Below, piece after piece: positions 12,001 to 22,281 of a stretch of 64,000 nucleotides of DNA. The notes under the pieces were generated by a model, which was given only the letters and a program-made list of their open reading frames with translations, ran no database searches and was not told the DNA's origin. Every line of letters begins with the position of its first letter. Positions within the stretch are counted from its first letter, which is position 1. Both the position numbers and the translations under genes were made by a program. This stretch comes from Protula sp. h YS-2021 (lineage: Eukaryota > Annelida > Polychaeta > Sabellida > Serpulidae), in the NCBI GenBank assembly GCA_949752745.1, contig OX457034.1, positions 7,338,904 to 7,402,903 of the forward strand, given 5' to 3'.

Positions 12001-15000
12001 CCAATGTTCCCTATTATCGTCAACACGAAAAATATCACATTTATCATATTTTCGGGTCATAGAATTGATTCCTGCACTTTTAAAGCGAAAATTACAATTT
12101 TCTTACATTATCGCCCAATATTCCCTATTATCGCCTACCCGAAAAATATCACATTTATCATATTTTCGGGTCATAGAATTGATCCCTGCACTTTTAAAGC
12201 GAAAATTACAACTTTCTTGCATTATCGCCCAATATTCCCTATTATCGCCCATCCGAAAAATATCACATTTATCATATTTTCGGGTCATAGAATTGATTCC
12301 TGCTCTTTTAAAGCGAAAATTACAACTTTCTTACATTATCGCCCAATGTTACCTATTATCGCCCACACGAAAAATATTATATTTATGATATTTTCGGGTC
12401 ACAGAACTGTTTCCTGCACTTTAAAAGCGAAAATTACAACTTTCTTGCATTATCGCCCAATGTTCCCTATTATCGCCGACACGAAAAATATCACATTTAT
12501 CATATTTTCGGGTCATAGAATTGATTCCTGCACTTTTAAAGCGAAAATTACAACTTTCTTGCATTATCGCCCAATGTTCCCTATTATCGCCCATCCAAAA
12601 ATATCATATTTTTCATATTTTCGGGACATATAATTGATCCCTGCACTTTTAAAGCGAAAATTACAACTTTCTTGCATTATCGCCCAATGTTCCCTATTAT
12701 CGCCCATCCGAAAAATATCATACTTATCATATTTTCGTGTTATAGAATTGATTCCTGCTCTTTTAAAGCGAAAATTACAACTTTCTTACATTATCGCCCA
12801 ATGTTCCCTATTATCGCCCACACGAAAAATATTATATTTATCATATTTTCGGGTCCTAGAATTGTTTCCTGCACTTTTAAAGCGAAAATTACAACTTTCT
12901 TGCTTTATCGCCCAATATTCCCTGTTATCGCCCACCCGTAAAATATCACATTGATCATATTTTCGGGTCACAGAATTGATTCCTGCACTTTTAAAGCGAA
13001 AATTACAACTTTCTTGCATTATCGCCCGATGTTCCCTATTATCGCCAACACGAAAAATATCACATTTATCATATTTTCGGGTCATAGAATTGATTCCTGC
13101 TCTTTTAAAGCGAAAATTACAACTTTCTTACATTATCGCCCAATGTTCCCTATTATCGCCCACACGAAAAATATTATATTTATCATATTTTCGGGTCCTC
13201 GAATTGATTCCTGCACTTTTAAAGCGAAAATTACAACTTTCTTGCTTTATCGCCCAACATTCCCTGTTATCGCCCACCCGAAAAATATCAAATTGATCAT
13301 ATTTTCGGGTCACAGAATTGATTCCTGCACTTTTAAAGCGAAAATTACAACTTTCTTGCATTATCGCCCAATGTTCCCTATTATCGTCAACACGAAAAAT
13401 ATCACATTTATCATATTTTCGGGTCATAGAATTGATTCCTGCACTTTTAAAGCGAAAATTACAATTTTCTTACATTATCGCCCAATATTCCCTATTATCG
13501 CCTACCCGAAAAATATCACATTTATCATATTTTCGGGTAATAGAATTGATCCCTGCACTTTTAAAGCGAAAATTACAACTTTCTTGCTTTATCGCCCAAC
13601 ATTCCCTGTTATCGCCCACCCGTAAAATATCAAATTGATCATATTTTCGGGTCACAGAATTGATTCCTGCACTTTTAAAGCGAAAATTACAACTTTCTTG
13701 CATTATCGCAAAATGTTCCCTATTATCGCCCACCCGAAAAATATCACATTTATCATATTTTCGGGTCATAGAATTGATTCCTGCACTTTTAAAGCGAAAA
13801 TTACAATTTTCTTACATTATCGACCAATATTCCCTATTATCGCCCATCCGAAAAATATCATATTTATCATATTTTCGGGACATAGAATTGATCCCTGCAC
13901 TTTTAAAGCGAAAATTACAACTTTCTTGCTTTATCGCCCAATGTTCCCTATTATCGCCCACTTGAAAATATCATAGAAATGACCTACTGACAACAAAATT
14001 ACTGAAAAGTCCAACCAAAAGTACTTGCATGTAACATATTGTGCCCCTCTGCAAATTGAAACTTTGCTTTTTTTAAGAAGAAAAAATGGAAATTTCCAAT
14101 TTTTTAAAAGCTGCAAACTTCGAAGCTCAGTGGATTCAAAAATAAGGCGAAATTCAAAAATCGAAAAATGTACTTTTTTCACCCCTTAGTTCTGGTTTCT
14201 TCATAACAAATTTCGGAACCTTCCGATGAAAACTGAGGGACTAGATAGATTTTTTCGTATTTTGCCCAAATCGGCAATAAAATCGCCAAAAATGGTTTAA
14301 ACCAAAAAATAAAAAAAAATTCCTAATGCAGAAGAAGGTTAAAAACTCGCGTTTAAAATTTGGTACGAATCGGATGAAAAATAAAAAAGATATTCCACTT
14401 TAACTACTTTGGTAAGAAAAAAAAATGGAAATTTGCCAATTTTTAGAAGTTGCAAACTTTGAAGCTCAGTAGATTCAAAAATAACGCGAAATTCAAAAAT
14501 CGAAAAAAGAACTTTTTTCACCCCTTAGTTCTAGTTTCTTCATTAAAAATTTCGGAATCTTCCGATGAAAAATGAGGGACTAGATAGGTTTTTTCGTATT
14601 TTGCCCAAATTGGCAATAAAATCGCCAAAAATGGTTTAAACCAAAAAATTCCTAATGCAGTAGAAGGTTAGAAACTCGTGTAAAAAATTTGGTACGAATC
14701 GGATAAAAAATAAAAACGATATTCCACTTTAACTACTTTGTTCAGAAAAAAAAATTGGAAATTTGCCAATTTTTAGAAGTTGCAAACTTTGAAGCTCAGT
14801 AGATTCAAAAATAAGGCGAAATTCAAAAATCGAAAAAAGTACTTTTTTTACCCCTTAGTCCTAGTTTCTTCATAAAAAATTTCGGAATCTTCCGATGAAA
14901 AATGAGGGACTAGATAGGTTTTTTCGTATTTTGCCCAAATTGGCAATAAAATCACCAAAAATGGTTTAAACGGCAAAAATAAAAATATTTCCTAATGCAG

Positions 15001-15827
15001 TAAAGGGTTAGGAACTCGTGTTTAAAATTTGGTAAGAATCGGATAAAAAATAAAAAAGTTATTCCACTTTTAACGGTCGCGGGACGGACAGACGGACGGA
15101 CGGACGGACAGACGGACGATACTTGCCCCCATCTGTATAGCCCTGTTGGCTAAAAAGCAAACTGGGCTAAAAAAAAAGACATCGGATAAAAAATGTAGGA
15201 CGAGATACATTTTAAATTTTTTTCTTCAAAAATTCCCCAAAAATTAAAAAATCACCCGATCGACTAGAAAAGCACAAGCCGTATGCACGACACTTTAGGG
15301 GTGCCTCATACCAAAAATAAATCACATCGGGTAAAAAATGTAGGAGGAGACACATTTTAAATTTTTTTCTTTAAAAATTCCCCTAAAATTCAAAAATCAC
15401 CCGATCGACTAAAAAAGCACAAGCCGTATGCACGACTCCTTAGGGATGCCTCACACCAAAAATAAATGACATCGAATCAAAATTGTAGGAGTAGATGCAT
15501 TTTGAATTATTTTCGAAAATTTTGCTTTAAAAATTCCCCAAAAATACAAAAATTGCGCGATCGACTAAAAAAGCACAAGCCGTATGCACGACCCTTTAGG
15601 GGTGCCTCATACCAAAAATAAATGACATCGGGTCAAAAATGTAGGAGGAGATACATTTTAAAATTTTTTCTTTAAAAATTCGCCAAAAATTCAAAAATCA
15701 CCCGATCGACTAGAAAAGCACAAGCCGTATGCACGACCCCTTAGGGATACCTCACACCAAAAATAAATGACATCGGATCAAAATTGTAGGAGGAGATGCA
15801 TTTTGAACCAAAGTTTACTAAATAAAC

Positions 15828-15870
<43 letters not shown>

Positions 15871-18800
15871 GGACACCGCCCGCAAACCGATAGGAATACC
15901 CCAGCTTACGTGTAACGTAAGCTGGGCTAAAAAGTCCGCTTCCTAAATCACCTGTCAGATGTTTGTTTACGTCTGGGCTTTAAATGTTATGTGACCAATG
16001 TCAAGTGAACAAAAAGTTAAATAAGGGATTAATGATTTTATTTAAAATATATACTCAGATAAGTAGATATAAATTTATTCTGTCCTCATACAGTATTTCA
16101 CTTTTAGTTTCTTCCATACTTTTTGAAATTCAGAAGTATTTTATGAATAACCACAAAGTTTACTACAGTGTGTCAGCTGCTTACAACTACAACGCCGATT
16201 CACTTTCTCGTTTACGGTCTTGTGAAAACCCTGCTTCTTAGTCTCAGGGCACCTGCTGAACTTTTTTTATTCGATGTTTTGAAAATGGTTAAGTGTTAGC
16301 AGTCTAGTTAATACCTGTTGGTCGCATTGATGAAGTGATATAATTTTGTTGACTTGCACAAATGTAGGTGCCAAAATATCTGTCTGAAAAGTGGGAGAAA
16401 TCAGATGGAGAAGTTGGCAAGCTTCGAATCAGTAAACCAAAGTGAGTATATTGTTAATTCAGAAATTGTGGGCCACGCCATGTACTTAAAAATTATAAAT
16501 ACAGTCACCCAGCATGGCTTTTTGAAAGATTTTGTATTTGAATTTTATTTAGTTGCTTTGATCCTCAATTCTGTTTTCAAATCATCGTTGTTCAGAGCAA
16601 ACAACCCCATCTTCCCCTCCAAAGCAGTGAAAACAACCCTTCCCCCACCTGTAGTAAAAAGCTCTTAAATCTGCATTTTATTGCGAATACGTCCCCACTT
16701 TTCACACCACTTAATTCTTATATGGAAGTTTGTAGGATGACTTTGATTGTAGGATGAAGGGCGGTAAACCTGAGGTTATATTTACACTGAACACAAAGTT
16801 AGCCGCCCAAGATGGCGACACCTCTACGTCATGCCCACGTGACCACAAATTCGTCCTGACAGGAATCGACGGGCAAAGTTTATCTGTGATAGGGCGAGAA
16901 CCAAGTGAGTGAGATATAATAATAATAATAATAATATTAAAAGGCATGTTCGATTTCGCTGTAATTGTGTTTTGTAACTGGTATTCGTGGCAACATTTAA
17001 AGAAATATTGGATGGGATAATCAAAGTTATCCAGTATTAACTTGTTCAGCCTCAGTGCTTTTGTGAGCTTATTCTAGTCTTCTTTTTTCAGATGTGTCAT
17101 CCACAGGAGATATTCTTGCAGGTAAACGTGCAATTTGCTGTGATTTTTTATTTCTTGGAGGATTTCGGATGTAGGGGGGGGGGGGGGGGGCTAGATCGGA
17201 ATAAAAATCATACTACGTAACAGTTCACGACTGTTCTTAAGCTTGAAAATATCGATTCTTGTTTCATTATCTTTAAAGTTATTCGGAAATTAAAATTGCA
17301 TTTAGCATAATAAGAACGAGAACCTATGGCCCAAATCTTCGGAGGGGAAGCAAAGCTCTCCGCTGCTAAGGAGGAAAACAATGGGTGAAAGTCACCCCTG
17401 CACCATTTCAGCCGACCCTTTCGACTTGCCCAGTATTGATAGCGTGTACAGTCAGGCACTTTATGAAGTTTTATGAAGTGGGTGAAAATTTATAAAATGC
17501 CTGGTTCAGTCAGCCCTTTTTGCAGAAAAGTTTCAGCAGTTCTGTAAAATGCCTGATTCTGTAGCTCTAGAATTGGACAGTTTACCGGTAATGATGTATT
17601 TTTTAGTGATGATAATACCGAACAGCGTGTTAATCTTTTGATTTTGAAATAATAGAAGAATAATGAGGAATCCGGTACTTTCACTGCCGACAGGAGATTT
17701 GGCGACGTTTTCATTTTGAAAGCAACTGTACCGTATTTTGTTTTAGAAAAGGTGTCGATACAGGGAAAGGTCATTCAGCGGGCGGAGTGCCGCCCTATTG
17801 TTGATAAAAACTACATCGACCTAAAAAGGTACGTTCTTGCTTCGCGATAATAAAGCATTCGCGAAATGATCAACTTTTAAGGTATATACTATACATGGAC
17901 AGTTTCAACTTGAACCCAGTTGTTTCATAGAGGGTTGGAAAGGTTATGGATGGTTAATATATCAAAGGTACCATTTAGTAGATAGCTGTGTTCAAAGTAT
18001 GGATGGCAGTATTTACCGGTATAACGGTATACTGCGGTACATACCCTGCGGTACGGTACACAGTATTTTATTTCGTAATACCGATATTTTACGGTATTTA
18101 TATCTGAATTCTAAATCTATTTATATTTGAATTCTACTTTCAGACACTTCAAATACAAACAGAAACTATACAAATACCATATGCTGGATTTAACTAAAGT
18201 ATGTGTCGCTGTGTCCTATATGTCCTACAACCGATAATTTTAAAACAACAAAAAACTTAGAAAGGGGCAACGAAGAAATACCAGCACTATTTCGTGTGAG
18301 AAGATTCGATTGTATTTTTGTTCACGGGTGTTTCAGAAAACACATGGACAAGATGAATAAGCCAGAGAAGCAAGCAAAGGTCTTGGACAAAGCCGTGCAG
18401 CAGTATAGGCCCATCGCTCAGCACGACTTTGAGGTATAGTATAGGCGGATGGGGGGAGGGACTGTTGGTGGTTGAGGTCTGGGGGGGGGGGGGGTGGCAA
18501 AGCCCGTCGCTCACCACGACTTCGAGGTATACAGGAGAGGTTGGGGGGGCGGGTATACGCAGTTGGGGGGGGGGGGGGGTGGACCGTACTCTTCAGTTAA
18601 CCATGAATGGACGCTACAAATCACGTGATGTCAATTTTTCGCTTTTGTTTTGCGCTGTCGGCCACCAGGTGGAGTACCAGCGCACGAAGAAGGAGCAAGG
18701 CAAGCGCTCGCGCCTCGACAAGGAGGCTGTCATGGACCTGCTGTTCAAAGCCTTCGAGAAACACCAATACTACAATGTCAAGGACCTTGTCAAGATCACC

Positions 18801-19542
18801 GACCAGCCCATTGTGAGTGTGCTACGTCATTGTCTCGTGTCCCCATTGTCTGACGCCTTGTCGATGTCTTGATTTGTGTGAGAATTGAAGACATGACCTT
18901 GATTGAGAATTTCGTCCTGTCTGAGCCTTGCATTTGTAGCTCATATCTTATGTGTACTTAGTGAATTATTTATGGGAGTGGGGTTTTTTTTCTTTAATTT
19001 CCTGAACCAGACACGGAAGTGGTAATAAGTTTACACATTTTATACCTATTTGGGCATGAATCCGTATTTCATACAAGGAGATTTCGAGGCGATTTGTGAT
19101 CGCGGGCCCGTTGCAGCACTTGTACAGATTCACCACTGTTTTCACATTTTCTAAAAAATACTGGTCAGATACTACTATTAGTCTGGACACAGTGTCTTCA
19201 GACACCTTTTTAAACGCAGAAATAAAATAAATAACGACAAATTTTCCAATAATAAGAGCGAAGTTAGCGTGAACTAAGCGTTGGGTGTTAGGTAGTTTTT
19301 GTGCAAAAAAGTATTGTTCTACATTTGGCTAGGCGGGTGTCGTTAATCAAACTGTTGAAACATACTTCTTAAGAAATTACAACTTCAATGGAAGTGAAAA
19401 AAAATATTGTGATTGTTTTCAGACTTACTTGAAGGAAATTCTGAAGGAGATTTGTCTGTACAACATGAAAGCGCCGCACAGGAACATGTGGGAGCTGAAG
19501 CACGAGTACAGGCACTACAAGGCCGGCGACGATAAGACGTGA
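3019..19542 (+). CDS. GTF2F2: General transcription factor IIF subunit 2 (TFIIF beta, RAP30), complete 8-exon gene
   Basis: TFIIF beta pairs with TFIIF alpha, binds RNA polymerase II and brings it into the preinitiation complex in the nucleus. Exons: 3019-3087, 16368-16441, 16753-16904, 17092-17121, 17747-17828, 18337-18433, 18669-18812, 19423-19542. The joined length is 768 nt, giving 255 residues, against 249 as I recall for human. Every intron is GT-AG and every phase is compatible. Family hallmarks seen: GVWLVKVPKYLS across exons 1-2, GEVGKLRI (exon 2), VIQRAECRP (exon 5), AFEKHQYYN (exon 7), LKEILKEI and WELKHEYRHY (exon 8). Residues about 169-255 are the C-terminal winged helix. The start is the ATG immediately after a TTTAG acceptor-like tract; the N-terminal length matches the family. 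Intron 1 is about 13.3 kb and filled with satellite DNA. The gene appears intact. Residues 99-109 (exon 4) are poorly conserved, so the 30-nt microexon is the least certain part. Confidence 0.95.
3176..3390 (+). repeat. Direct repeat, copy 1 (second copy 4480-4700)
   Basis: The two segments share CTACAGTAGAT, AAATTGGTGAAAT, TCGCAAAATAGG, TTGTTGTCACCA and CAGTTCTATCTC-like blocks in the same order, about 1.3 kb apart in GTF2F2 intron 1. Confidence 0.7.
4115..4345 (-). repeat. Dispersed repeat, copy 2 (inverted relative to 10-232)
   Basis: Reverse-complement partner of 10-232. A partial third copy follows in plus orientation at about 4385-4470. Confidence 0.7.
4480..4700 (+). repeat. Direct repeat, copy 2 (first copy 3176-3390)
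   Basis: Second copy of the intronic direct repeat described at 3176-3390. Its short ORF has no supporting homology. Confidence 0.7.
4870..5015 (-). repeat. Dispersed repeat (inverted relative to 965-1110)
   Basis: Reverse-complement partner of 965-1110. The pairs (10-232 with 4115-4345, and 965-1110 with 4870-5015) do not share one inversion axis, so they reflect several insertions and not a single inversion. Confidence 0.6.
5340..5600 (+). repeat. Degenerate tandem repeat of about 55 bp, about five units
   Basis: Each unit carries GATGCGCGG followed by a TTCT/TCAT-like stretch, then AGTGCGCAT and TTTATTTAA. It abuts the start of the 114-bp satellite, whose first unit begins with GATGCGCGGGTCACAAC, so the two arrays are fused at their junction. 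Confidence 0.75.
5603..13975 (+). repeat. 114-bp satellite array with higher-order repeat, about 73 units, in GTF2F2 intron 1
   Basis: The monomer is 114 bp. It contains ATTATCGCCCA twice, then CCGAAAAATAT, a 10-nt spacer and ATATTTTCGG, which form a hairpin, then CTTTTAAAGCGAAAATTAC. Because 114 is a multiple of 3, long ORFs stay open in several frames on both strands; they are not genes. A monomer with a shared 1-nt deletion (CCATCCAAAAATATC) recurs with its frame break near 6823, 8190, 9899, 11266 and 12633. That gives spacings of 1367, 1709, 1367 and 1367. So the higher-order unit is 12 monomers minus 1 nt, and one copy is longer by 342 bp (three monomers). A 342-bp trimer is the intermediate level of repetition. 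Confidence 0.97.
14030..15070 (+). repeat. Tandem repeat of about 335 bp, three copies
   Basis: The block starting CCCCTTAGTT occurs at about 14181, 14521 and 14852, with GGGACTAGATAG and GCCAAAAATGGTTTAAAC in each copy. The spacings of about 340 and 331 bp give three slightly diverged copies. It lies directly after the satellite, in GTF2F2 intron 1. Confidence 0.85.
15070..15117 (+). repeat. GGAC/AGAC tetranucleotide microsatellite
   Basis: A run of ACGG and ACAG units at about 15074-15117, at the end of the 335-bp repeat block. Confidence 0.85.
15170..15810 (+). repeat. Tandem repeat of about 147 bp, four to five copies
   Basis: The block ACATCGG(A/G)T recurs at about 15179, 15326, 15469, 15625 and 15770. 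Each copy has TGTAGGA, CGATCGACTA and AAGCACAAGCCGTATGCACG. It is diverged but in register. Confidence 0.85.
15826..15926 (+). repeat. (ACTA)n microsatellite and adjacent 12-bp perfect hairpin
   Basis: A run of ACTA units to about 15870 is followed at 15900-15926 by CCCAGCTTACGT, a 3-nt loop, and its exact reverse complement. The hairpin sits between the 147-bp tandem repeats and the right arm of the long-range inverted repeat. Confidence 0.85.
15935..16010 (-). repeat. Right arm of long-range inverted repeat (partner 843-916)
   Basis: Reverse-complement partner of 843-916. The inner boundary falls beside the hairpin at 15900-15926, and the similarity ends abruptly at GGAAGC-ACTTTT. Confidence 0.65.
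16368..16441 (+). CDS. GTF2F2: GTF2F2 exon 2 (residues 24-48)
   Basis: Acceptor TGTAG, donor GTGAGT. Encodes VPKYLSEKWEK then GEVGKLRI, which is highly conserved in RAP30. Ends with two bases of codon 48. Confidence 0.93.
16753..16904 (+). CDS. GTF2F2: GTF2F2 exon 3 (residues 48-99)
   Basis: Acceptor ATTGTAG, donor GTGAGT. Encodes EVIFTLNTKLA and a PRDHKFVL block matching the TFIIF-interaction beta-barrel. A near-copy of the acceptor (TGTAGGATGA) lies 17 nt upstream; using it would shift the frame. Confidence 0.93.
16915..16937 (+). repeat. (AAT)n microsatellite
   Basis: A short ATA/AAT run just inside GTF2F2 intron 3. Confidence 0.85.
17092..17121 (+). CDS. GTF2F2: GTF2F2 exon 4, 30-nt microexon (residues 99-109)
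   Basis: Acceptor TTTTTTCAG, donor GTAAAC. The ten-codon segment restores the frame between exon 3 (ends with one base) and exon 5 (begins with two). It is supported by splice sites and phase and not by strong sequence conservation. Confidence 0.75.
17176..17191 (+). repeat. Poly-G tract
   Basis: About 15 consecutive G. One of several long G or C runs between 17 and 25.2 kb (about 18481, 18566, 20110, 20259, 22468, 23641, 24968, 25187). Confidence 0.9.
17747..17828 (+). CDS. GTF2F2: GTF2F2 exon 5 (residues 109-136)
   Basis: Acceptor TTTTAG, donor GTACGT. Encodes KVSIQGKVIQRAECRP, one of the most conserved RAP30 segments. Confidence 0.95.
18337..18433 (+). CDS. GTF2F2: GTF2F2 exon 6 (residues 136-168)
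   Basis: Acceptor TTTCAG, donor GTATAG. Encodes a linker containing KAVQQYRPIAQHDF, which corresponds to the family's Tyr-Lys-Pro-Val-Ala region. Confidence 0.92.
18434..18668 (+). other. GTF2F2 intron 6 with duplicated exon-edge sequence and G runs
   Basis: Part of this 235-nt intron resembles the end of exon 6: CGCTCACCACGACTTCGAGGT followed by TATA repeats the exon sequence GCTCAGCACGACTTTGAGGT with few changes. It also holds two long G runs. This looks like a local duplication of the donor region. Confidence 0.7.
18669..18812 (+). CDS. GTF2F2: GTF2F2 exon 7 (residues 169-216)
   Basis: Acceptor CACCAG, donor GTGAGT, 48 full codons. Starts the C-terminal winged helix; AFEKHQYYNVKDLVKIT matches the family closely. 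Confidence 0.96.
19423..19542 (+). CDS. GTF2F2: GTF2F2 exon 8 with stop codon (residues 217-255)
   Basis: Acceptor TTTTCAG. Encodes YLKEILKEI and WELKHEYRHY, then TGA. Completes the winged helix. Confidence 0.96.
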   Translation, partial: TYLKEILKEICLYNMKAPHRNMWELKHEYRHYKAGDDKT

Positions 19543-19740
19543 CACGTGCTGACACGTGCCGGAAGTACTGTGGTCACGTGTTCCACATTCGACACTTGAC
19601 TCGAGTGACACGTTGTGGTCGAGGACACGTGACACGACTGACACGTATAGACATAGTGGTGTGGGTCACGTGACACACCTGACACGTGTAGACAAAGTAA
19701 TATGGGTCAGGTGACACGACTGACACGTGTAGACATGTAT
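19540..19740 (+). repeat. CACGTG/TGACACG-rich degenerate repeat at the GTF2F2 3' end
   Basis: About four degenerate copies of a unit of roughly 50-55 bp containing GTCACGTGACACG and CTGACACGTGTAGAC start within a few bases of the stop codon, so they lie in the 3' UTR. CACGTG palindromes recur many times. Confidence 0.75.
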
Positions 19741-20940
19741 AATTTCATGATATTACGTAACTGATCAGTCATTTTCACCGGTAGTGATTTAAAAGTCCTA
19801 AAATCGTGCTTTTCTCTAGCTCAAAGCGTGTAAAATGCTTGGCAGTTCGGGCTTGCTTAAAAGTTCACTTTTCAAGCTTTCTACTATTTTCAGTGTGCAG
19901 ACTCCATTGTTTTAGTCGCCGTTAAAGCTCACACACTTTAATGACATCATCACACAAGACAAAAAAGTTGTAAAGTCAGTGTTATTAATCTACACTTAAG
20001 AAACTGGTGTTGACATGCAAAATCAAAAAATTGCCGCAATCTGCAAGGAAATAATGTACATTTCCTTTCTGATGTCTTCACTGAAACAGGCTATTTCTAC
20101 CCAACCCCACTCCCCCCCCCCCCTACTCTGTAAATGTGTATCTTATCTTGGGTACCCCAGAACATTGGGATGTTGCTGCTGAGATAAATGCAGAGTGGTA
20201 CTTTTCTAGGCAGTTGTTACCATAGGCACAGGAGCGCTCTGTTTGTTTTGGAGGGGTGGGGGGGGGGGGGGTGTAAACACATGTGGCATCCGTAAGCAAA
20301 ATACTAAGTCTGGGTGCATACGGTGACAGAACAAGAGGAGGCAGGGCCAAAAATCGGGGGATTGTTTTGTACGGCAAAGAAATAAAATAAGTGGGAAGCG
20401 AGCTAAATAAATTCCAGGTGTGAAAAGGTGTCGTATGTGGCGCCACCTTGACGACGATTTTTGTCGTGTTTGAGATCGCGTTCGTTCTGCATGATTTTAT
20501 AGGTGTATTTAATAAACAACTAACTGGTTGTTCAAATGTCTTTTGTTTCTGCTTTTGTCTCTTCAACTAGAGCGGAGTAGAGTTACTGCGATAGTTACTA
20601 ATAACGAAATAAAGTTATATCAGAAAGTTACACCATATAACATCACATAAAACAGCGGATATTGAACTAACATTTGGATATTGGAATGACTGCATTAAAG
20701 ATCTTGGACTCGAAATATGTTAAAAGAATTAAGGAACGATTCTGAAGTCAATCGAGTTTTGAAAGAAAGACTTTCCAATAAAACGAGGATCATTATTTTT
20801 GTTGTTCCTGCATTTTATTTCGATGAATCAACTAAACAACAAAATTCGTAGCCCAACAAATGGCTACAGCTTCAGCAAGGGAAAGAATCTATTTTTTTCT
20901 TTACAAATGCAGAAGGTATTGTGTAGCGTGGCAGCACGTT
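19741..20940. other. 3' flank of GTF2F2, no gene seen
   Basis: No homology-supported ORF. AATAAA-type motifs near 20389 and 20506 are candidate polyadenylation signals for GTF2F2. Contains C and G runs near 20110 and 20259. Confidence 0.5.
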
Positions 20941-20944
20941 TTAT

Positions 20945-21897
20945 AGCGTGTCAGAGTGTTACAAAACGTTCTGACACGCTTAACATAAAACATTCTGACA
21001 CGCTACACACAAAACATTCTGACACGCTTCACACAGAACGTTCTGACACGCTACACACAAAACGATCTGACACGTCACGCATAAAACGTTATGACACGCT
21101 ACAGATAAAACGTTCTGACACGCTACACATAAAACGTTCTGACACGCTACACACAAAACGTTCTGACACGTCACGCATAAAACGTTATGACACGCTACAG
21201 ATAAAACGTTCTGACACGCTACACATAAAACGATCTGACACGTCACGCATAAAACGTTATGACACGCTACAGATAAAACGTTCTGACACGCTACACACAA
21301 AACGATCTGACACGTCACGCATAAAACGTTATGACACGCTACAGATAAAACGTTCTGACACGCTACACACAAAACGATCTGACACGTCACGCATAAAACG
21401 TTATGACACGCTACAGATAAAACGTTCTGACACGCTACACATAAAACGTTCTGACACGCTACACACAAAACGTTCTGACACGTCACGCATAAAACGTTAT
21501 GACACGCTACAGATAAAACGTTCTGACACGCTACACATAAAACATTCTGACACGCTACACACAAAACGTTCTGACACGTCACGCATAAAACGTTATGACA
21601 CGCTACAGATAAAACGTTCTGACACGCTACACACAAAACGATCTGACACGTCACGCATAAAACGTTATGACACGCTACAGATAAAACGTTCTGACACGCT
21701 ACACATAAAACGTTCTGACACGCTACACACAAAACGTTCTGACACGTCACGCATAAAACGTTATGACACGCTACAGATAAAACGTTCTGACACGCTACAC
21801 ATAAAACGTTCTGACACGCTACACACAAAACGTTCTGACACGTCACGCATAAAACGTTATGACACGCTACAGATAAAACGTTCTGACACGCTACACA
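20945..21897 (+). repeat. 24-bp minisatellite, about 39 units, with four unit types in patterned order
   Basis: The core TGACACGCTACA is followed by variable AT/AC/GA and AAAACG. Four unit variants (TTCTGACACGCTACACAT, the same with ACAC, TTCTGACACGTCACGCAT, TTATGACACGCTACAGAT) recur in ordered groups of three or four. The period is a multiple of 3, so a 426-codon plus ORF and a 288-codon minus ORF are open. They consist of 8-residue repeats and show no real gene features. Confidence 0.95.
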
Positions 21898-22281
21898 TAG
21901 AATTTAAAAGTGAATTCTACTGGTGTACTTTACAATCTTTTAGACCACTTTTAGTAAATGTGAACATACAATTTTGCCAAGAAATAAATAAATCGTATAC
22001 AAGTCCCCACAAAAGTGGCAGCTCACACGCAGGTAAGGCAAGAGAGAAAAGCAGGCCGTATTTTATACAGTCCACGTAGTATAGCAACCCTAGTCAAAAC
22101 CGTTACAAGATGTAAAAAGTAAAAATAATGAAATAAAAGAAGTAATAAAAATAAATTAATTGCCAAAGAAATGGCTAACAATTTGATCAACTCTCTTCTC
22201 TCGCAGTCTTTTATAAGAACAGTGCGGTGATCTTTGCTCTTTTTCAGGACGGATTGTTCGGCTGTTACTTCTTGTGACGTA

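Noticed and set aside
5603..13975. Possible CRISPR-like array
   Set aside because: The monomers are repeated over their full length with no unique spacers, and the window is eukaryotic.
5499..13976. Many overlapping ORFs on both strands in the satellite
   Set aside because: They come from a 114-bp repeat whose length is divisible by 3. All are the same 38-residue repeat, break at the same 1-nt deletion and lie in an intron.
16736..16752. Alternative upstream acceptor for GTF2F2 exon 3
   Set aside because: Adds 17 nt and an in-frame stop; the downstream AG keeps the conserved frame.
20799..22079. 426-codon plus-strand ORF and 288-codon minus-strand ORF
   Set aside because: Both are frames through the 24-bp minisatellite; the unique ends show no homology.
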